Source: VXMF01 sp965206775
GTDB lineage: Bacteria; Acidobacteriota; Terriglobia; Bryobacterales; UBA6623
Assembly: GCA_965206775.1 (NCBI GenBank)
Contig: CBDBKU010000002.1
Span: 1,612,001 to 1,676,000, forward strand
DNA length: 64,000 bases
Direction: 5' to 3'
Positions within the stretch are counted from its first letter, which is position 1. Each line of letters opens with the position of its first letter. Made by a program: the position numbers and the translations under genes. Under the pieces are notes generated by a model. It ran no database searches. It had not been told where the DNA came from and worked only from the letters and a program-made list of their open reading frames with translations. Below, in pieces: positions 40,204 through 49,194 of this stretch.

Positions 40204-41325
40204 ATGACGGCACTCAACGTCGCCATGATCGGGTATGGCTTCATGGGCAAGGCCCACAGCAACGCCTACGCCCAGGTGGGGCATTTTTTCCCAACAATCC
40301 GCAAGGTGCGTCGGCGAGTAGTCTGCGGGCGCAACAGGACCGGGCTGGATTCGCTCGCCAGCGCGTGGGGCTGGGACGAGGTGGAAACCGACTGGCGCCG
40401 GGTGATCGACCGCCGGGACATCGACATCGTCGACATCTGCGCGCCGAACTACCTGCACGCGGAGATGGCCATCGCCGCGGCCCAGGCCGGCAAGATGGTG
40501 CTCTGCGAGAAACCGCTTGCCAATTCGCTCGAGGAGGCTGGCGCCATGGTCGCGGCGGCCTCGGACGTTCCGAACTTTGTCTGGTTCAACTACAGGCGCG
40601 TACCGGCGGTGCAACTGGCGCGCCGGCTGGTCGAAGAGGGCAGGCTCGGCCGGATCTACCAATACCGCGCTCAGTACTTGCAGCAGTGGGGACCCGATCC
40701 GAGCCGCCCCAGGAACTGGAAGATGGCGAAGCGGACGGCGGGTTCCGGCGTGAACGGCGATCTCAATTCACACCTACTCGACACCGCCATGATGCTTCTG
40801 GGTCCGATTCTCGAGCTCTCTGGGACCTTCGAGACATTCCTGCCGGAAAAGCCCGACCCGGCAGCTCCTGGCCGCACCTATGCGATCGACATCGACGATG
40901 CAGTGCTGGTGCAGGCACGGTTCCGATGCGGGGCGCTCGGCACGTTCGAAGCTACCCGCTTCGCTACCGGCTATCAGAACGACAACAGCTTCGCGATCCA
41001 CGGCGAGCGCGGGATGGTCGAGTTCCATTTCGAGGACATGAACCGCCTCGAGTATGCGGATGCCGGGGGAGAGCCGGACTTGAAGGGACGGCGCAAGGTG
41101 CTCGCTCCCGCTCCCGGCCCGCCCGGCGACCCCCACTACTGGAAGCCCGGCCACCCGATCGGGTACGAGCACACCTTCATCAGCTCGCTGGCCGACTTCC
41201 TGGCGGGCTTGGATTCCGGCGAGCCGGCCAGGCCGACCTTCGAAGACGGCCTGGCCGTGCAGCGCGTCCTCGCGGCAATCGAGACATCCGCTGCCCGGCG
41301 AAGCTGGGTCGGAACCGGCCTGTAG
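40204..41325 (+). CDS. Gfo/Idh/MocA family oxidoreductase
   Basis: A 373-residue NAD(P)-dependent sugar dehydrogenase-like protein. The Rossmann fold starts with VAMIGYGFMGKAHSNAY, the CEKPLA motif holds the conserved Lys, and GSGVNGDLNSHLLDTAMMLLG carries the Asp/His of the catalytic region. The C-terminal alpha/beta domain has FATGYQNDNSFAIHGERG. It follows a rhamnulokinase on the same strand with 48 bp between, suggesting a common carbohydrate pathway. Substrate unknown. Confidence 0.9.
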   Translation: MTALNVAMIGYGFMGKAHSNAYAQVGHFFPTIRKVRRRVVCGRNRTGLDSLASAWGWDEVETDWRRVIDRRDIDIVDICAPNYLHAEMAIAAAQAGKMVLCEKPLANSLEEAGAMVAAASDVPNFVWFNYRRVPAVQLARRLVEEGRLGRIYQYRAQYLQQWGPDPSRPRNWKMAKRTAGSGVNGDLNSHLLDTAMMLLGPILELSGTFETFLPEKPDPAAPGRTYAIDIDDAVLVQARFRCGALGTFEATRFATGYQNDNSFAIHGERGMVEFHFEDMNRLEYADAGGEPDLKGRRKVLAPAPGPPGDPHYWKPGHPIGYEHTFISSLADFLAGLDSGEPARPTFEDGLAVQRVLAAIETSAARRSWVGTGL

Positions 41326-41389
41326 GCAGCGGCGCAGTCGTTCCGGAGGCTGCGCGGACCGGGCACCCGTCTCGCGATTCCAGGCCACG

Positions 41390-41396
41390 GTACAAT
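41390..41396 (+). promoter_or_regulatory. GTACAAT -10-like box upstream of DUF3604 protein 1
   Basis: GTACAAT lies 93 bp before the GTG start, within the 164-bp gap after the oxidoreductase. No -35 partner is seen. Confidence 0.45.
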
Positions 41397-41489
41397 CGGC
41401 GCGTTCCGCAATCGGACCGGCGCCTGGCATCGTTCGAACACGGAGCGGGAACGGGCTAGCAGTTCGTTTTGCCCTGGAGGTCATCAGCT

Positions 41490-44465
41490 GTGGTTAGTCA
41501 CATTCTTCGTCCGGTCCCGTTGGGATTGCGGATCGCGCTCGCGGCGGTCGTGATAGCCGCGCCCTCGGTCGGGCAGCAAGCCGCGCCCGTGCAATCGGGA
41601 GCTTCCGCTGCCGCTACATCGGACTTTCTAGACAACTTCACATGGCACCCGGGAGGCACCCGCGAAGCTGACATGTGGCAGGTGCTGATCCTGTTCGGGA
41701 TCGGTGATGCGGCAGGTGAGTCGTGGGACGGCAGCCTGTCCATCCAAGGCGGCGAGATCCTCGGAATGGATCCGCACCGCCAGGAGCCTCCGGACCGGAT
41801 TCTTCCTCAAGGGGGCTGGAGGCTGCAGACCCAAGACGTGCGGATCCTTCTGAGGTCGACTGTGGTGTCGCAGCCAACGCCGTCGCGCCGGGAGCAGCCG
41901 ATGCCGAAGGGCCTCTGGGTCCGGGGCAGCGGCAATGCAGCGACATCCGTCTCGGTGACCACCGTCCAAGGCGATTTCTCATTCAAGCCCATGACGCTCG
42001 AAGTCGGGCCTTGGACGAGGGCTGTGGAAGGCCGGGTCGCAATCCAGCGCACTCCGCCGGCGACCGATCTGTCTGGCACGGAGTTGCGGCAGCACGACTC
42101 GCCGGCGATCGCCGCTGATTCGGAAGGGAATCTCTTCACGACTTGGTACAGCTATCACGACCGCCGCGAGGAACTCAACTTCCGCCGCTATCACGAAGGC
42201 CGGTGGTCCCGGCTGATCCCCGTAGGGCGGGCGGCCGAGGATTTGTGGCGTCCCCAGATCGCCATCGACGCGACCGACAAGCCGTGGCTGATCTACTCGC
42301 AGCGGCCGCCATCCGACGGACCGGGCAACTGGGATATCTACGCCATGGCATGGGAAGACGACGAGTGGGGCCGGCAGTACCGGCTCACGGACAATCCGCT
42401 GCCGGACATCGAGCCGCACGTATCCCGAGGCGCTGGCGGCACGATCTATGTCGTCTGGCAATCGATGGTGGGACGCCATTCGCAGGTTCGGCTGAAATAC
42501 CTGCGGGACGGGCGCTGGTCGGAGACCGTCTCTGTGACGAGCTCGGCCGAGAACGATTGGTCCCCCTCCGTCAGTACGGCTCCGAACGGCTCCGCGTGGA
42601 TCTCGTGGGACCGCTACAAGATGGGATCTGGCGGCAGCTACGACGTCTTGGTGCGGTCGTATTCGCCTGCGAGCGGGTTGGGCCCCGAAATGGCCGTGGC
42701 GTCGACGACCCGGTTCGAAGCGCATTCGAGCGTTGCGGTCGACAAGGAGGGCAGGCCGTGGGTGGCTTGGGAAACCTCCGGTGTTCACTGGGGCAAGGAC
42801 TTGGGCCGGGGCCTGGGAGACCGGCAGCCGGGCACTCCGCTGGGCTCGACCCGGCGGATTGAAGTCGCTTGCTACGACGGAGGCCAGTGGAAGGTGCCTG
42901 CGGCTGTCGCCTTCGACGACCCCCAAGCGACCGGCGCCACCGGCGAGAGCCGTCCCCAGCTGTTCTTCGATTCCGACGGCAACCTATGGATGTCTTTCAA
43001 GCGGCGGTACAGCCGGCACTCGTACAGGCCGACATCCTACTGGGAGTACTTCCTGACGCGCTTGGACGGGCAGGGCTGGACCGAACCAGTCACGCTGCCC
43101 TCGAGCTGGGCCCGCAAGAGCACGCGCATCGGAATGACCGTGGCGGATGGTCGACTCTGGGCGTTCTGGCCCAACGAGAGTCGCCGGTGGGGCTTCGCCA
43201 GCCGCCCGCGCCTGAACCGCGTTGTCGCCGGATCCCTGGCACTGCCAGGTGCGGGAGCTGCGCCCCGCTTGAGGCCATACCGGCCCGAACCGGGCGAGTC
43301 CCGCCCCGATTCGCATCCGACCGAACTTGACGACGTCCGCTTCATCCGCAACTACCGGGCCGAGCACGCAGGCGAGACGCTGCGAATCGTCCGCGGCGAC
43401 CTCCACCGCCACACCGAGCTCTCGCAGGACGTGGGTGGCATGAGCGACGGATCGCTTCCGGAGTTCTACCGGTACATGATCGACGCCGCGGAAATGGACT
43501 TCGGCGCTTCGACGGACCACCAGGCGGGAGGCACCGACTACTGGAACGCAATGACCCAGAAGCTAGCCGACATGTATCATTTCCCCGAGCGGTTCTCGAC
43601 ACTCTACGGCTACGAGCGAAATCCTGGCAACCCGTTCGGCCACCGCAACTTGATCTACACCCACCGCAACTATCCGATCGTGCCCTTCTTCATTCCGGCG
43701 CATCCACGCTTCCTCCTGCCGGACAGCCCGGACGGCGAACTGCTGACTTTCAGTTCGATGGGATTCGGCAGCGGCGTGCGCAACGAGACCAAGCTCCTCT
43801 ACGAGATCGCTAGGAAGACGAACGGCTTGGCGATCCCGCACACATCCGGCACGGATTCGATGGGCACGGACTGGCGCGACAACGATCCCGAAGTCGATAC
43901 CGTCGCCGAGATCTACCAGGGGGCGCGTCAGAACTACGAGCACAAGAATGCGCCGCGGGGTATCAAGGATGGCGAGGAGGGCGACGCGGCCGGAGGGTTC
44001 CAGGAACCGGGCATGTTCTGGAACGCATGGGGAAAGGGTTACAAGATCGGCGTCATCGCGAGTTCGGACCACTTCTCGACTCACATCTCCTATGCGATGG
44101 TCTACACGCCCGACACCACGCGCGAGGCGATTCACAACGGAATCCGCAAGCGGCGGACCTACGGAGCGACGGACAATATCGTTCTGGACTTCCGCATGGG
44201 CGACGCGTTCATGGGCGAGGAAACCGCCGCGTCCGAGCCCCAGCGCGTCTTCGTTAGAACGCGGGGAACGGACAAGATTTCCGCAATCCACCTGATCCGC
44301 AATGGGACCTACGTTTACAAGGTCGAGCCCGGCAAGCAGGAGGCCGAGTTCGAGTACCTTGACGTCGAGGCCGGACCCGGCGATCACTGGTACTACGTAC
44401 GGGTCGAGCAGGACGACGGCGAGCTAGCGTGGTCGAGCCCGATCTGGATTTCTCAGCGACCATAG
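41490..44465 (+). CDS. large exported DUF3604 protein with N-terminal propeller-like region
   Basis: A 991-residue exported protein. GTG 41490 is chosen because GGAGG (41476-41480) lies nine bases upstream and it leads directly into a signal peptide (about residues 10-30). Residues ~190-560 hold repeated segments of the kind IAADSEGNLFTTWYS and IAIDATDKPWLIYSQ, typical of sialidase-like beta-propellers. Residues ~620-990 form the DUF3604 domain with PHP-like metal motifs GDLHRHTELS, STDHQAGG, IPHTSGTDS and SSDHFSTH. It is probably periplasmic or surface located. The reaction is unknown. A second DUF3604 protein is encoded at 50082-52697. Confidence 0.8.
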   Translation: MVSHILRPVPLGLRIALAAVVIAAPSVGQQAAPVQSGASAAATSDFLDNFTWHPGGTREADMWQVLILFGIGDAAGESWDGSLSIQGGEILGMDPHRQEPPDRILPQGGWRLQTQDVRILLRSTVVSQPTPSRREQPMPKGLWVRGSGNAATSVSVTTVQGDFSFKPMTLEVGPWTRAVEGRVAIQRTPPATDLSGTELRQHDSPAIAADSEGNLFTTWYSYHDRREELNFRRYHEGRWSRLIPVGRAAEDLWRPQIAIDATDKPWLIYSQRPPSDGPGNWDIYAMAWEDDEWGRQYRLTDNPLPDIEPHVSRGAGGTIYVVWQSMVGRHSQVRLKYLRDGRWSETVSVTSSAENDWSPSVSTAPNGSAWISWDRYKMGSGGSYDVLVRSYSPASGLGPEMAVASTTRFEAHSSVAVDKEGRPWVAWETSGVHWGKDLGRGLGDRQPGTPLGSTRRIEVACYDGGQWKVPAAVAFDDPQATGATGESRPQLFFDSDGNLWMSFKRRYSRHSYRPTSYWEYFLTRLDGQGWTEPVTLPSSWARKSTRIGMTVADGRLWAFWPNESRRWGFASRPRLNRVVAGSLALPGAGAAPRLRPYRPEPGESRPDSHPTELDDVRFIRNYRAEHAGETLRIVRGDLHRHTELSQDVGGMSDGSLPEFYRYMIDAAEMDFGASTDHQAGGTDYWNAMTQKLADMYHFPERFSTLYGYERNPGNPFGHRNLIYTHRNYPIVPFFIPAHPRFLLPDSPDGELLTFSSMGFGSGVRNETKLLYEIARKTNGLAIPHTSGTDSMGTDWRDNDPEVDTVAEIYQGARQNYEHKNAPRGIKDGEEGDAAGGFQEPGMFWNAWGKGYKIGVIASSDHFSTHISYAMVYTPDTTREAIHNGIRKRRTYGATDNIVLDFRMGDAFMGEETAASEPQRVFVRTRGTDKISAIHLIRNGTYVYKVEPGKQEAEFEYLDVEAGPGDHWYYVRVEQDDGELAWSSPIWISQRP

Positions 44466-44567
44466 CGCTTTCCCAGCACCGTCGTCAGCGACCGTCGCCG
44501 CCGGCGGCGTGCGGACCGGGCGCGGCTGTCGCGGCGCCATCGGATCGGACATCACAGGGCCCTTGAT

Positions 44568-45569
44568 ATGATTCGAAGTGCGGGGCTCCCCGTACTCCCT
44601 ACGATGCAGACCCTGTTCGACGCTCCGCCCACGGAGCCCGGTCTGTTCGGGCGGTTTCGCAGGGCTGTCTCGAAGACGAGGGAGTCGCTCACCGGCCAGA
44701 TTGGCGAGATTCTCGAAGGTCGTCGGGAAATCGCCCCAGAGCTTCTCGAAGATCTCGAAATGACTTTGATCGGCGCGGACCTCGGGATCCGCACCACGGA
44801 CGAGATCCTTGAGGACGTTCGCACGGGGCTGGCACGCGAGCAGCTGCAGGATTCGAGCGCGATCAAGGATCTGATCGCGCGTCGAATGCTTGAGATTCTG
44901 AATCAAGCCAGTAGCGCGAACGGTTCGGCAGCGGCGCCAAGGGCGCCGGAGGTCATCCTAGTCGTCGGAGTCAACGGAGTCGGCAAGACCACCACGATCG
45001 GCAAGCTCGCCCACCGCATGAGAGCGGAAGGGCGGAGCGTGTTGCTCTGCGCCGCCGATACCTTCCGCGCTGCTGCGGCAGAGCAGCTTGGCATTTGGGG
45101 CGAGCGCGCAGGCTGCCCGGTCGTCCGCCAGAAGGCGGGCTCCGATCCAAGCGCGGTCCTTTACGACGGCCTCGAGGCGGCGAAGGCGAGGAGCATTGAT
45201 GCGGTGATCGTCGACACGGCCGGCCGATTGCACAACAAGGCAGGTTTGATGGCGGAGCTTGAGAAGATCCGCCGCACCGCGGGTCGCTTGGTGCCGGGCG
45301 CTCCCCATCAGGTGCTCCTCGTCCTGGATGCGGTTACCGGGCAGAACGGGCTCGAGCAAGCGCGGCAGTTCACTTCGGTTGCCGGCGTCACGGGTCTTGT
45401 CCTTGCCAAGCTGGACGGCACCGCGAAGGGCGGCATCGTCGTCGCGATCGCGAGGGAACTCGGGCTGCCGATCCGCTGGGTAGGCATCGGGGAGAGGGCC
45501 GAGGATCTCGTCGCTTTCGATCCCGGGACATTCGTGCGATCCTTGTTCGCAACGCAGGATCAGACATGA
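44568..45569 (+). CDS. ftsY: signal recognition particle receptor FtsY
   Basis: GTPase that docks ribosome-SRP complexes at the membrane. The 333-residue protein has a short N-domain (ESLTGQIGEILEGRREIAPELLEDLE), G1 GVNGVGKTTTIGKLA, G3 VDTAGR, and LAKLDGTAKGG near the C-terminus. The acidic A-domain of E. coli FtsY is missing, so membrane binding probably relies on the N-terminal helix. ATG 44604 is an alternative start; a TATGAT box overlaps the first ATG at 44567-44572. Its stop overlaps the ribD start as ATGA. Confidence 0.95.
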   Translation: MIRSAGLPVLPTMQTLFDAPPTEPGLFGRFRRAVSKTRESLTGQIGEILEGRREIAPELLEDLEMTLIGADLGIRTTDEILEDVRTGLAREQLQDSSAIKDLIARRMLEILNQASSANGSAAAPRAPEVILVVGVNGVGKTTTIGKLAHRMRAEGRSVLLCAADTFRAAAAEQLGIWGERAGCPVVRQKAGSDPSAVLYDGLEAAKARSIDAVIVDTAGRLHNKAGLMAELEKIRRTAGRLVPGAPHQVLLVLDAVTGQNGLEQARQFTSVAGVTGLVLAKLDGTAKGGIVVAIARELGLPIRWVGIGERAEDLVAFDPGTFVRSLFATQDQT

Positions 45570-46696
45570 CTGAGACCGACCGCCGTTGGATCAGGGAAGC
45601 TCTCGAACTTGCACATTGCGGGGACGCTCTGGCAAGCCCGAATCCCCAAGTCGGCGCCGTGCTCGTCGACAAGGCAGGTGAAAAGGCCGGCGAGGGCAGC
45701 TACAGCTACGAGGGCCGCAAGCACGCCGAAGTGCTGGCGTTGGAACAGGCTGGCGGCAGGGCACGCGGCGGCACGATGTACGTCTCGCTCGAACCCTGCA
45801 GCATCCGCGGACGCACTCCGCCGTGCGTCGGCGCAATTCTAGAAGCCGGAGTCTCTCGAGTCGTCGCGGCGACCCGGGACGTGAATCCTGCCGTTGACGG
45901 ATCCGGGCTGGAACACCTTAGGCAGGCCGGCTTGGACATCGAAGAGGCGGACGGCGATCTCGAGGCCGAGGCAGCCAAGCTTAACGAGGCGTTCTTCCAC
46001 TTCGCGCGCACCGGCCGACCACTGGTGACGCTCAAGACCGCCCTGACCCTCGACGGCAAGATCGCCGCGCCCGACGATAACACCGGCTGGCTCACCAGCG
46101 AGACCGCCCGGTTGCATGTGCAGGGGGTGCGCCATCGCCACGACGCCATCATGACGGGCATTGGCACCGTGCAGGCCGACGACTGCCTGCTGACGGACCG
46201 ATCCGGTCTTCCTCGGCGCCGCCCGCTACTGCGAATCGTTGCCGATTCGCTCCTGCGGCTTCCCGTCGACTCGCGCATTGTGGAGTCGTTCAACGACGAT
46301 CTGGTCGTCGCGACGACGTCGGCCGCCTCCGCCAAGCGACGCGAGCTCTTCGCACGTCAGAAGATACCGGCGCGAGTATTCGATTCTCCGACCGGGCGGG
46401 TTGACCTGGACGGCCTGCTGGACTGGTTGGGCACCCGCGAGATCGTCTCGCTAATGATTGAAGGCGGGGCGAAGCTGAATTGGGCCGTGCTCGAGGCGGG
46501 CGTGGTTGACAAGGTGCTGCTGTACTTCGCGCCGAAAATCCTCGGAGGGTTCGATTCGCTTCCGATGGCCGGCGGAGCCGGCCGACGGTCGAGGGCCGGT
46601 GCGCTGCAACTGCGCAACCTGCGGACATTCATGGTCTCCCGAGACGAGTTCGCGGTCGAGGCGGACGTCGTCAAGGAGACGCTCCAGAAGGCGTGA
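45566..46696 (+). CDS. ribD: bifunctional riboflavin deaminase/reductase
   Basis: Carries out two steps of riboflavin synthesis: deamination then ribosyl reduction of the pyrimidine intermediate. The 376-residue protein has a deaminase domain with zinc ligands in RKHAEVLAL and EPCSIRGRTPPC, and a C-terminal reductase domain from about residue 150 (TLKTALTLDGKIA ... EGGAKLNWAVLEAGVVDKVLLYFAPKILGG). It overlaps ftsY by ATGA and precedes ribE by 22 bp. No FMN riboswitch can be fitted upstream, since the gene starts within ftsY. Confidence 0.96.
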   Translation: MTETDRRWIREALELAHCGDALASPNPQVGAVLVDKAGEKAGEGSYSYEGRKHAEVLALEQAGGRARGGTMYVSLEPCSIRGRTPPCVGAILEAGVSRVVAATRDVNPAVDGSGLEHLRQAGLDIEEADGDLEAEAAKLNEAFFHFARTGRPLVTLKTALTLDGKIAAPDDNTGWLTSETARLHVQGVRHRHDAIMTGIGTVQADDCLLTDRSGLPRRRPLLRIVADSLLRLPVDSRIVESFNDDLVVATTSAASAKRRELFARQKIPARVFDSPTGRVDLDGLLDWLGTREIVSLMIEGGAKLNWAVLEAGVVDKVLLYFAPKILGGFDSLPMAGGAGRRSRAGALQLRNLRTFMVSRDEFAVEADVVKETLQKA

Positions 46697-46718
46697 TCGA
46701 GCCTCCGAGGCGTTCCAG

Positions 46719-47348
46719 ATGTTTACGGGAATCGTAGAGGAGACGGGTACGGTCTTGGACGTGGCCCGCCACGGCGCCGGGGCGGGCCTCGTGGTCAGGG
46801 CGCGCGAAGTCTTGGAAGATCTCGACCTCGGCGGCAGCATCGCCGTCAACGGATGCTGCCTCACTGCAGTCTCGATCAAAGAGGAGTCGTTTGCTGCGGA
46901 CCTCTCGCCCGAGACGCTGGACAGGACCAACCTAGGGGACTTGGCACCCGGTTCGGTTGTCAACTTGGAGCGCCCGCTCCTGCCGACAAGCCGGCTTAGC
47001 GGCCATTTCGTTCTTGGCCATGTCGACGGCAAGGGAAAGGTGGAGGCGCTGGAACCGGTAGGAGACGGCAACTGGTGGCTGTCCGTCGGCGCCCCCAAGG
47101 AACTCTTGAAATTCCTGGTCTACAAGGGCAGCGTCGCCATCGATGGCATCAGCCTGACGATCGCGTCCCTCGAGGATGCAACAATCGGAATCGCGATTAT
47201 TCCGCACACCTACGAGGTGACTGCGCTTGCTTCGCTTCGTGTCGGGAGCGAAGTCAACCTCGAATGCGACATGCTGGCGAAGCATGTGCATCGCCTTCTG
47301 GATGCGGGCGGGGTGAGGCTGCCGGGTGAGATCGGCGGCCTGGCGTAG
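46719..47348 (+). CDS. ribE: riboflavin synthase alpha subunit
   Basis: Dismutates two lumazine molecules to riboflavin. The 209-residue protein has two lumazine-binding repeats: MFTGIVEETGTV with VNGCCLTAV, and GHFVLGHVDGKG with IDGISLTIASLE. ATG 46719 gives the invariant MFTGIVEE start; the open frame upstream overlaps ribD and is not used. It ends the ftsY-ribD-ribE unit. ribBA and ribH are not in the window. Confidence 0.97.
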   Translation: MFTGIVEETGTVLDVARHGAGAGLVVRAREVLEDLDLGGSIAVNGCCLTAVSIKEESFAADLSPETLDRTNLGDLAPGSVVNLERPLLPTSRLSGHFVLGHVDGKGKVEALEPVGDGNWWLSVGAPKELLKFLVYKGSVAIDGISLTIASLEDATIGIAIIPHTYEVTALASLRVGSEVNLECDMLAKHVHRLLDAGGVRLPGEIGGLA

Positions 47349-47368
47349 CGACTTGCACACCTGGGCAG

Positions 47369-48205
47369 TCAACGCCTTGGCTCGGCGGCGATGCTCGCCG
47401 GAATGCCTTCGCGGTATGTCGGGTACCGCAGTTCCAATCCGAGCAGCTGGAGTACCGCTCGGCCGTCAACGCGACGGTCCGACAGGCGCGTTTCGCTCAG
47501 GTCCCGGTCGGCCGCTGCCGCCGGTGGGTCCAAGCCCATCAAGCCAGCGCAGAACGCTGCGACATCGCGTGATGTCGCAGGAAGAGTGTCCGCGACCGGG
47601 AAGGTGCCTTCCAGCCGCTGGGCCATCGCTCCCGCCGCGATTTCGGCGAGGTCGTCGACATGGATCCTTGAAACGTAGCGCGTTCCGGTCCTCGACAGCC
47701 GAAACCGGCCCTCTCGCATCGCGGCATGCACGCCTCGGTTCGGCCCGTAGATCGCCGCAGGCCGCAATACAAGCGACCGGCACGGCAGGGCGCGAACCGC
47801 TTGCTCGGCTATCGACCGAAGGCGCTGTCGCTCGGTATCCGGCGAGGGGTCCGTTGTTTCGTCGACAACCTTCGTCGCACCATAGACGCCGGTTGTCGAG
47901 ATGTACGTCACGTGCGACAGCTTTCCGTCCAATCCCGCTACGATCCGGGAGGTCGGCTCGTCGAGAGCGCCGTTGAGCCTCAAAGTGGGCACCGACAGAA
48001 GGACGCTCGCTCCGTCTGCCGAGCAATTCAGTTGGTCGTCGGTCGCGGCGTCGAACGGAAGCACGTCCGCGCCTCGGGCTTGCAAGCCGTTAAGCTTCGC
48101 GGGAGAGCGGGTAGTCGCGGTGACGCGCCATCCCCGTGCGAGCAGCAAGCAGGCCACTCTTGTTCCGGTGAAGCCTGACCCGATGATCAGCGCATGACCC
48201 GTCAT
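47369..48205 (-). CDS. NAD-dependent epimerase/dehydratase (extended SDR family)
   Basis: A 278-residue Rossmann-fold protein. GSGFTGTRVACLLL is the nucleotide-binding glycine motif, THVTYISTTGVYG-like sequence (HVTYISTTGVYG) marks the active-site strand, and RPAAIYGPNRG is the conserved substrate-side segment. The catalytic Tyr-xxx-Lys pair is not evident, so it may bind NAD without being a normal dehydrogenase, like YeeZ-type proteins. It overlaps miaA by ATGA and converges with ribE over 20 bp. Confidence 0.8.
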   Translation of the reverse strand: MTGHALIIGSGFTGTRVACLLLARGWRVTATTRSPAKLNGLQARGADVLPFDAATDDQLNCSADGASVLLSVPTLRLNGALDEPTSRIVAGLDGKLSHVTYISTTGVYGATKVVDETTDPSPDTERQRLRSIAEQAVRALPCRSLVLRPAAIYGPNRGVHAAMREGRFRLSRTGTRYVSRIHVDDLAEIAAGAMAQRLEGTFPVADTLPATSRDVAAFCAGLMGLDPPAAAADRDLSETRLSDRRVDGRAVLQLLGLELRYPTYREGIPASIAAEPRR

Positions 48206-49194
48206 CCTTCAAGGTAAGCAGAATTCCGGCGCGTTCGAAGCCATTCGCCGAATTCGCCTTCCGCCCATTCCCCAGCTTCGTTCGTGTCCCCGAATCCACG
48301 CCACCACCGGACGTCCGGAGTGCGCCGGTGGAACCAGGTCAGCTGGCGCTTCGCATAGCGCCGCGTCTGCCGGGCTGTTGATTCGATAGCTTCCGGCAGG
48401 CTGCAGTCCCCGTCCAGATAGCGCATGCACTGCGCGTAGCCCAGCGATCCGAACGCTCTTGCCGTCCTCGGGATCCCGCGCTCGAGGAGGCAGTGCGCTT
48501 CTTCGACCAATCCCTCGGAGAACATCAGGCCGGCCCGGCGGTCGATTCGCGCGTACAGCGCCTCCCGAGGAGGTTCCAGCCCGAGCGCCAGCACCCGGTG
48601 GCCGCGTAGCGGCGCCCCGGAATCCTCCCACTGCTGCGTCATCGGTCGGCCGCCCAGCAGCGAGACTTCGATCGCCCGAACGAGCTTCGGCGTGTCGTTG
48701 CGATGAATGGCATTCGCAGCCTGGGGGTCAAGCTTCGACAGGATCCGCCAGAGATAGCCTCCGGGGCGGCTCTCCGCTTTTTGTCGCAGGCGTTCGCGTA
48801 GCGCCGGATCCTCTTTCGGTCCTCGGAAGAGTCCTCTCAAGAGCGCCTCGAGGTAGAGGCCGGTACCTCCGGCAAGCACCGGCAGGCGGCCCCTTGCATC
48901 CAAGCGTTCCAGGAGCGCGCGCGCGTCGCGCGCGAACTCGCCGGCCGAGTAAGCCCGGTCCGGCTCGACATGGCTCAGTAGATGATGCGGGATCCCGCGC
49001 CTCCGGTTCGGCGGTGTCTTCGCAGTGCCGATATCGAAGTGGCGATAGACCTGCACCGAGTCGAAATTGACGACCTCGCCTCCGAATCGCTCGGCCAGAC
49101 GAATGGCCATCTCGCTCTTGCCGGAGGCTGTTGGCCCGACAACCGCGAGGCAAGGAGACGGTTCGAGAACGGCTGGGACCCGGGTGTCCGTCAA
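48202..49194 (-). CDS. miaA: tRNA dimethylallyltransferase
   Basis: Adds a dimethylallyl group to A37 of tRNAs reading U-starting codons. The P-loop is VVGPTASGKSE, with FDSVQVYRHFDIGTAKT, LAGGTGLYLEALLRG and the C-terminal YAKRQLTWFHRR. TTG 49194 is chosen because it overlaps the preceding stop as TTGA and leaves a normal 330-residue protein. ATG 49221 would add nine residues inside the amidohydrolase gene. The downstream SDR gene overlaps by ATGA. Confidence 0.94.
   Translation of the reverse strand: MTDTRVPAVLEPSPCLAVVGPTASGKSEMAIRLAERFGGEVVNFDSVQVYRHFDIGTAKTPPNRRRGIPHHLLSHVEPDRAYSAGEFARDARALLERLDARGRLPVLAGGTGLYLEALLRGLFRGPKEDPALRERLRQKAESRPGGYLWRILSKLDPQAANAIHRNDTPKLVRAIEVSLLGGRPMTQQWEDSGAPLRGHRVLALGLEPPREALYARIDRRAGLMFSEGLVEEAHCLLERGIPRTARAFGSLGYAQCMRYLDGDCSLPEAIESTARQTRRYAKRQLTWFHRRTPDVRWWRGFGDTNEAGEWAEGEFGEWLRTRRNSAYLEG

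Noticed and set aside
45400..45570. FMN riboswitch before ribD
   Set aside because: ribD starts inside the end of ftsY (ATGA overlap), leaving no leader, and no RFN-type sequence was seen.
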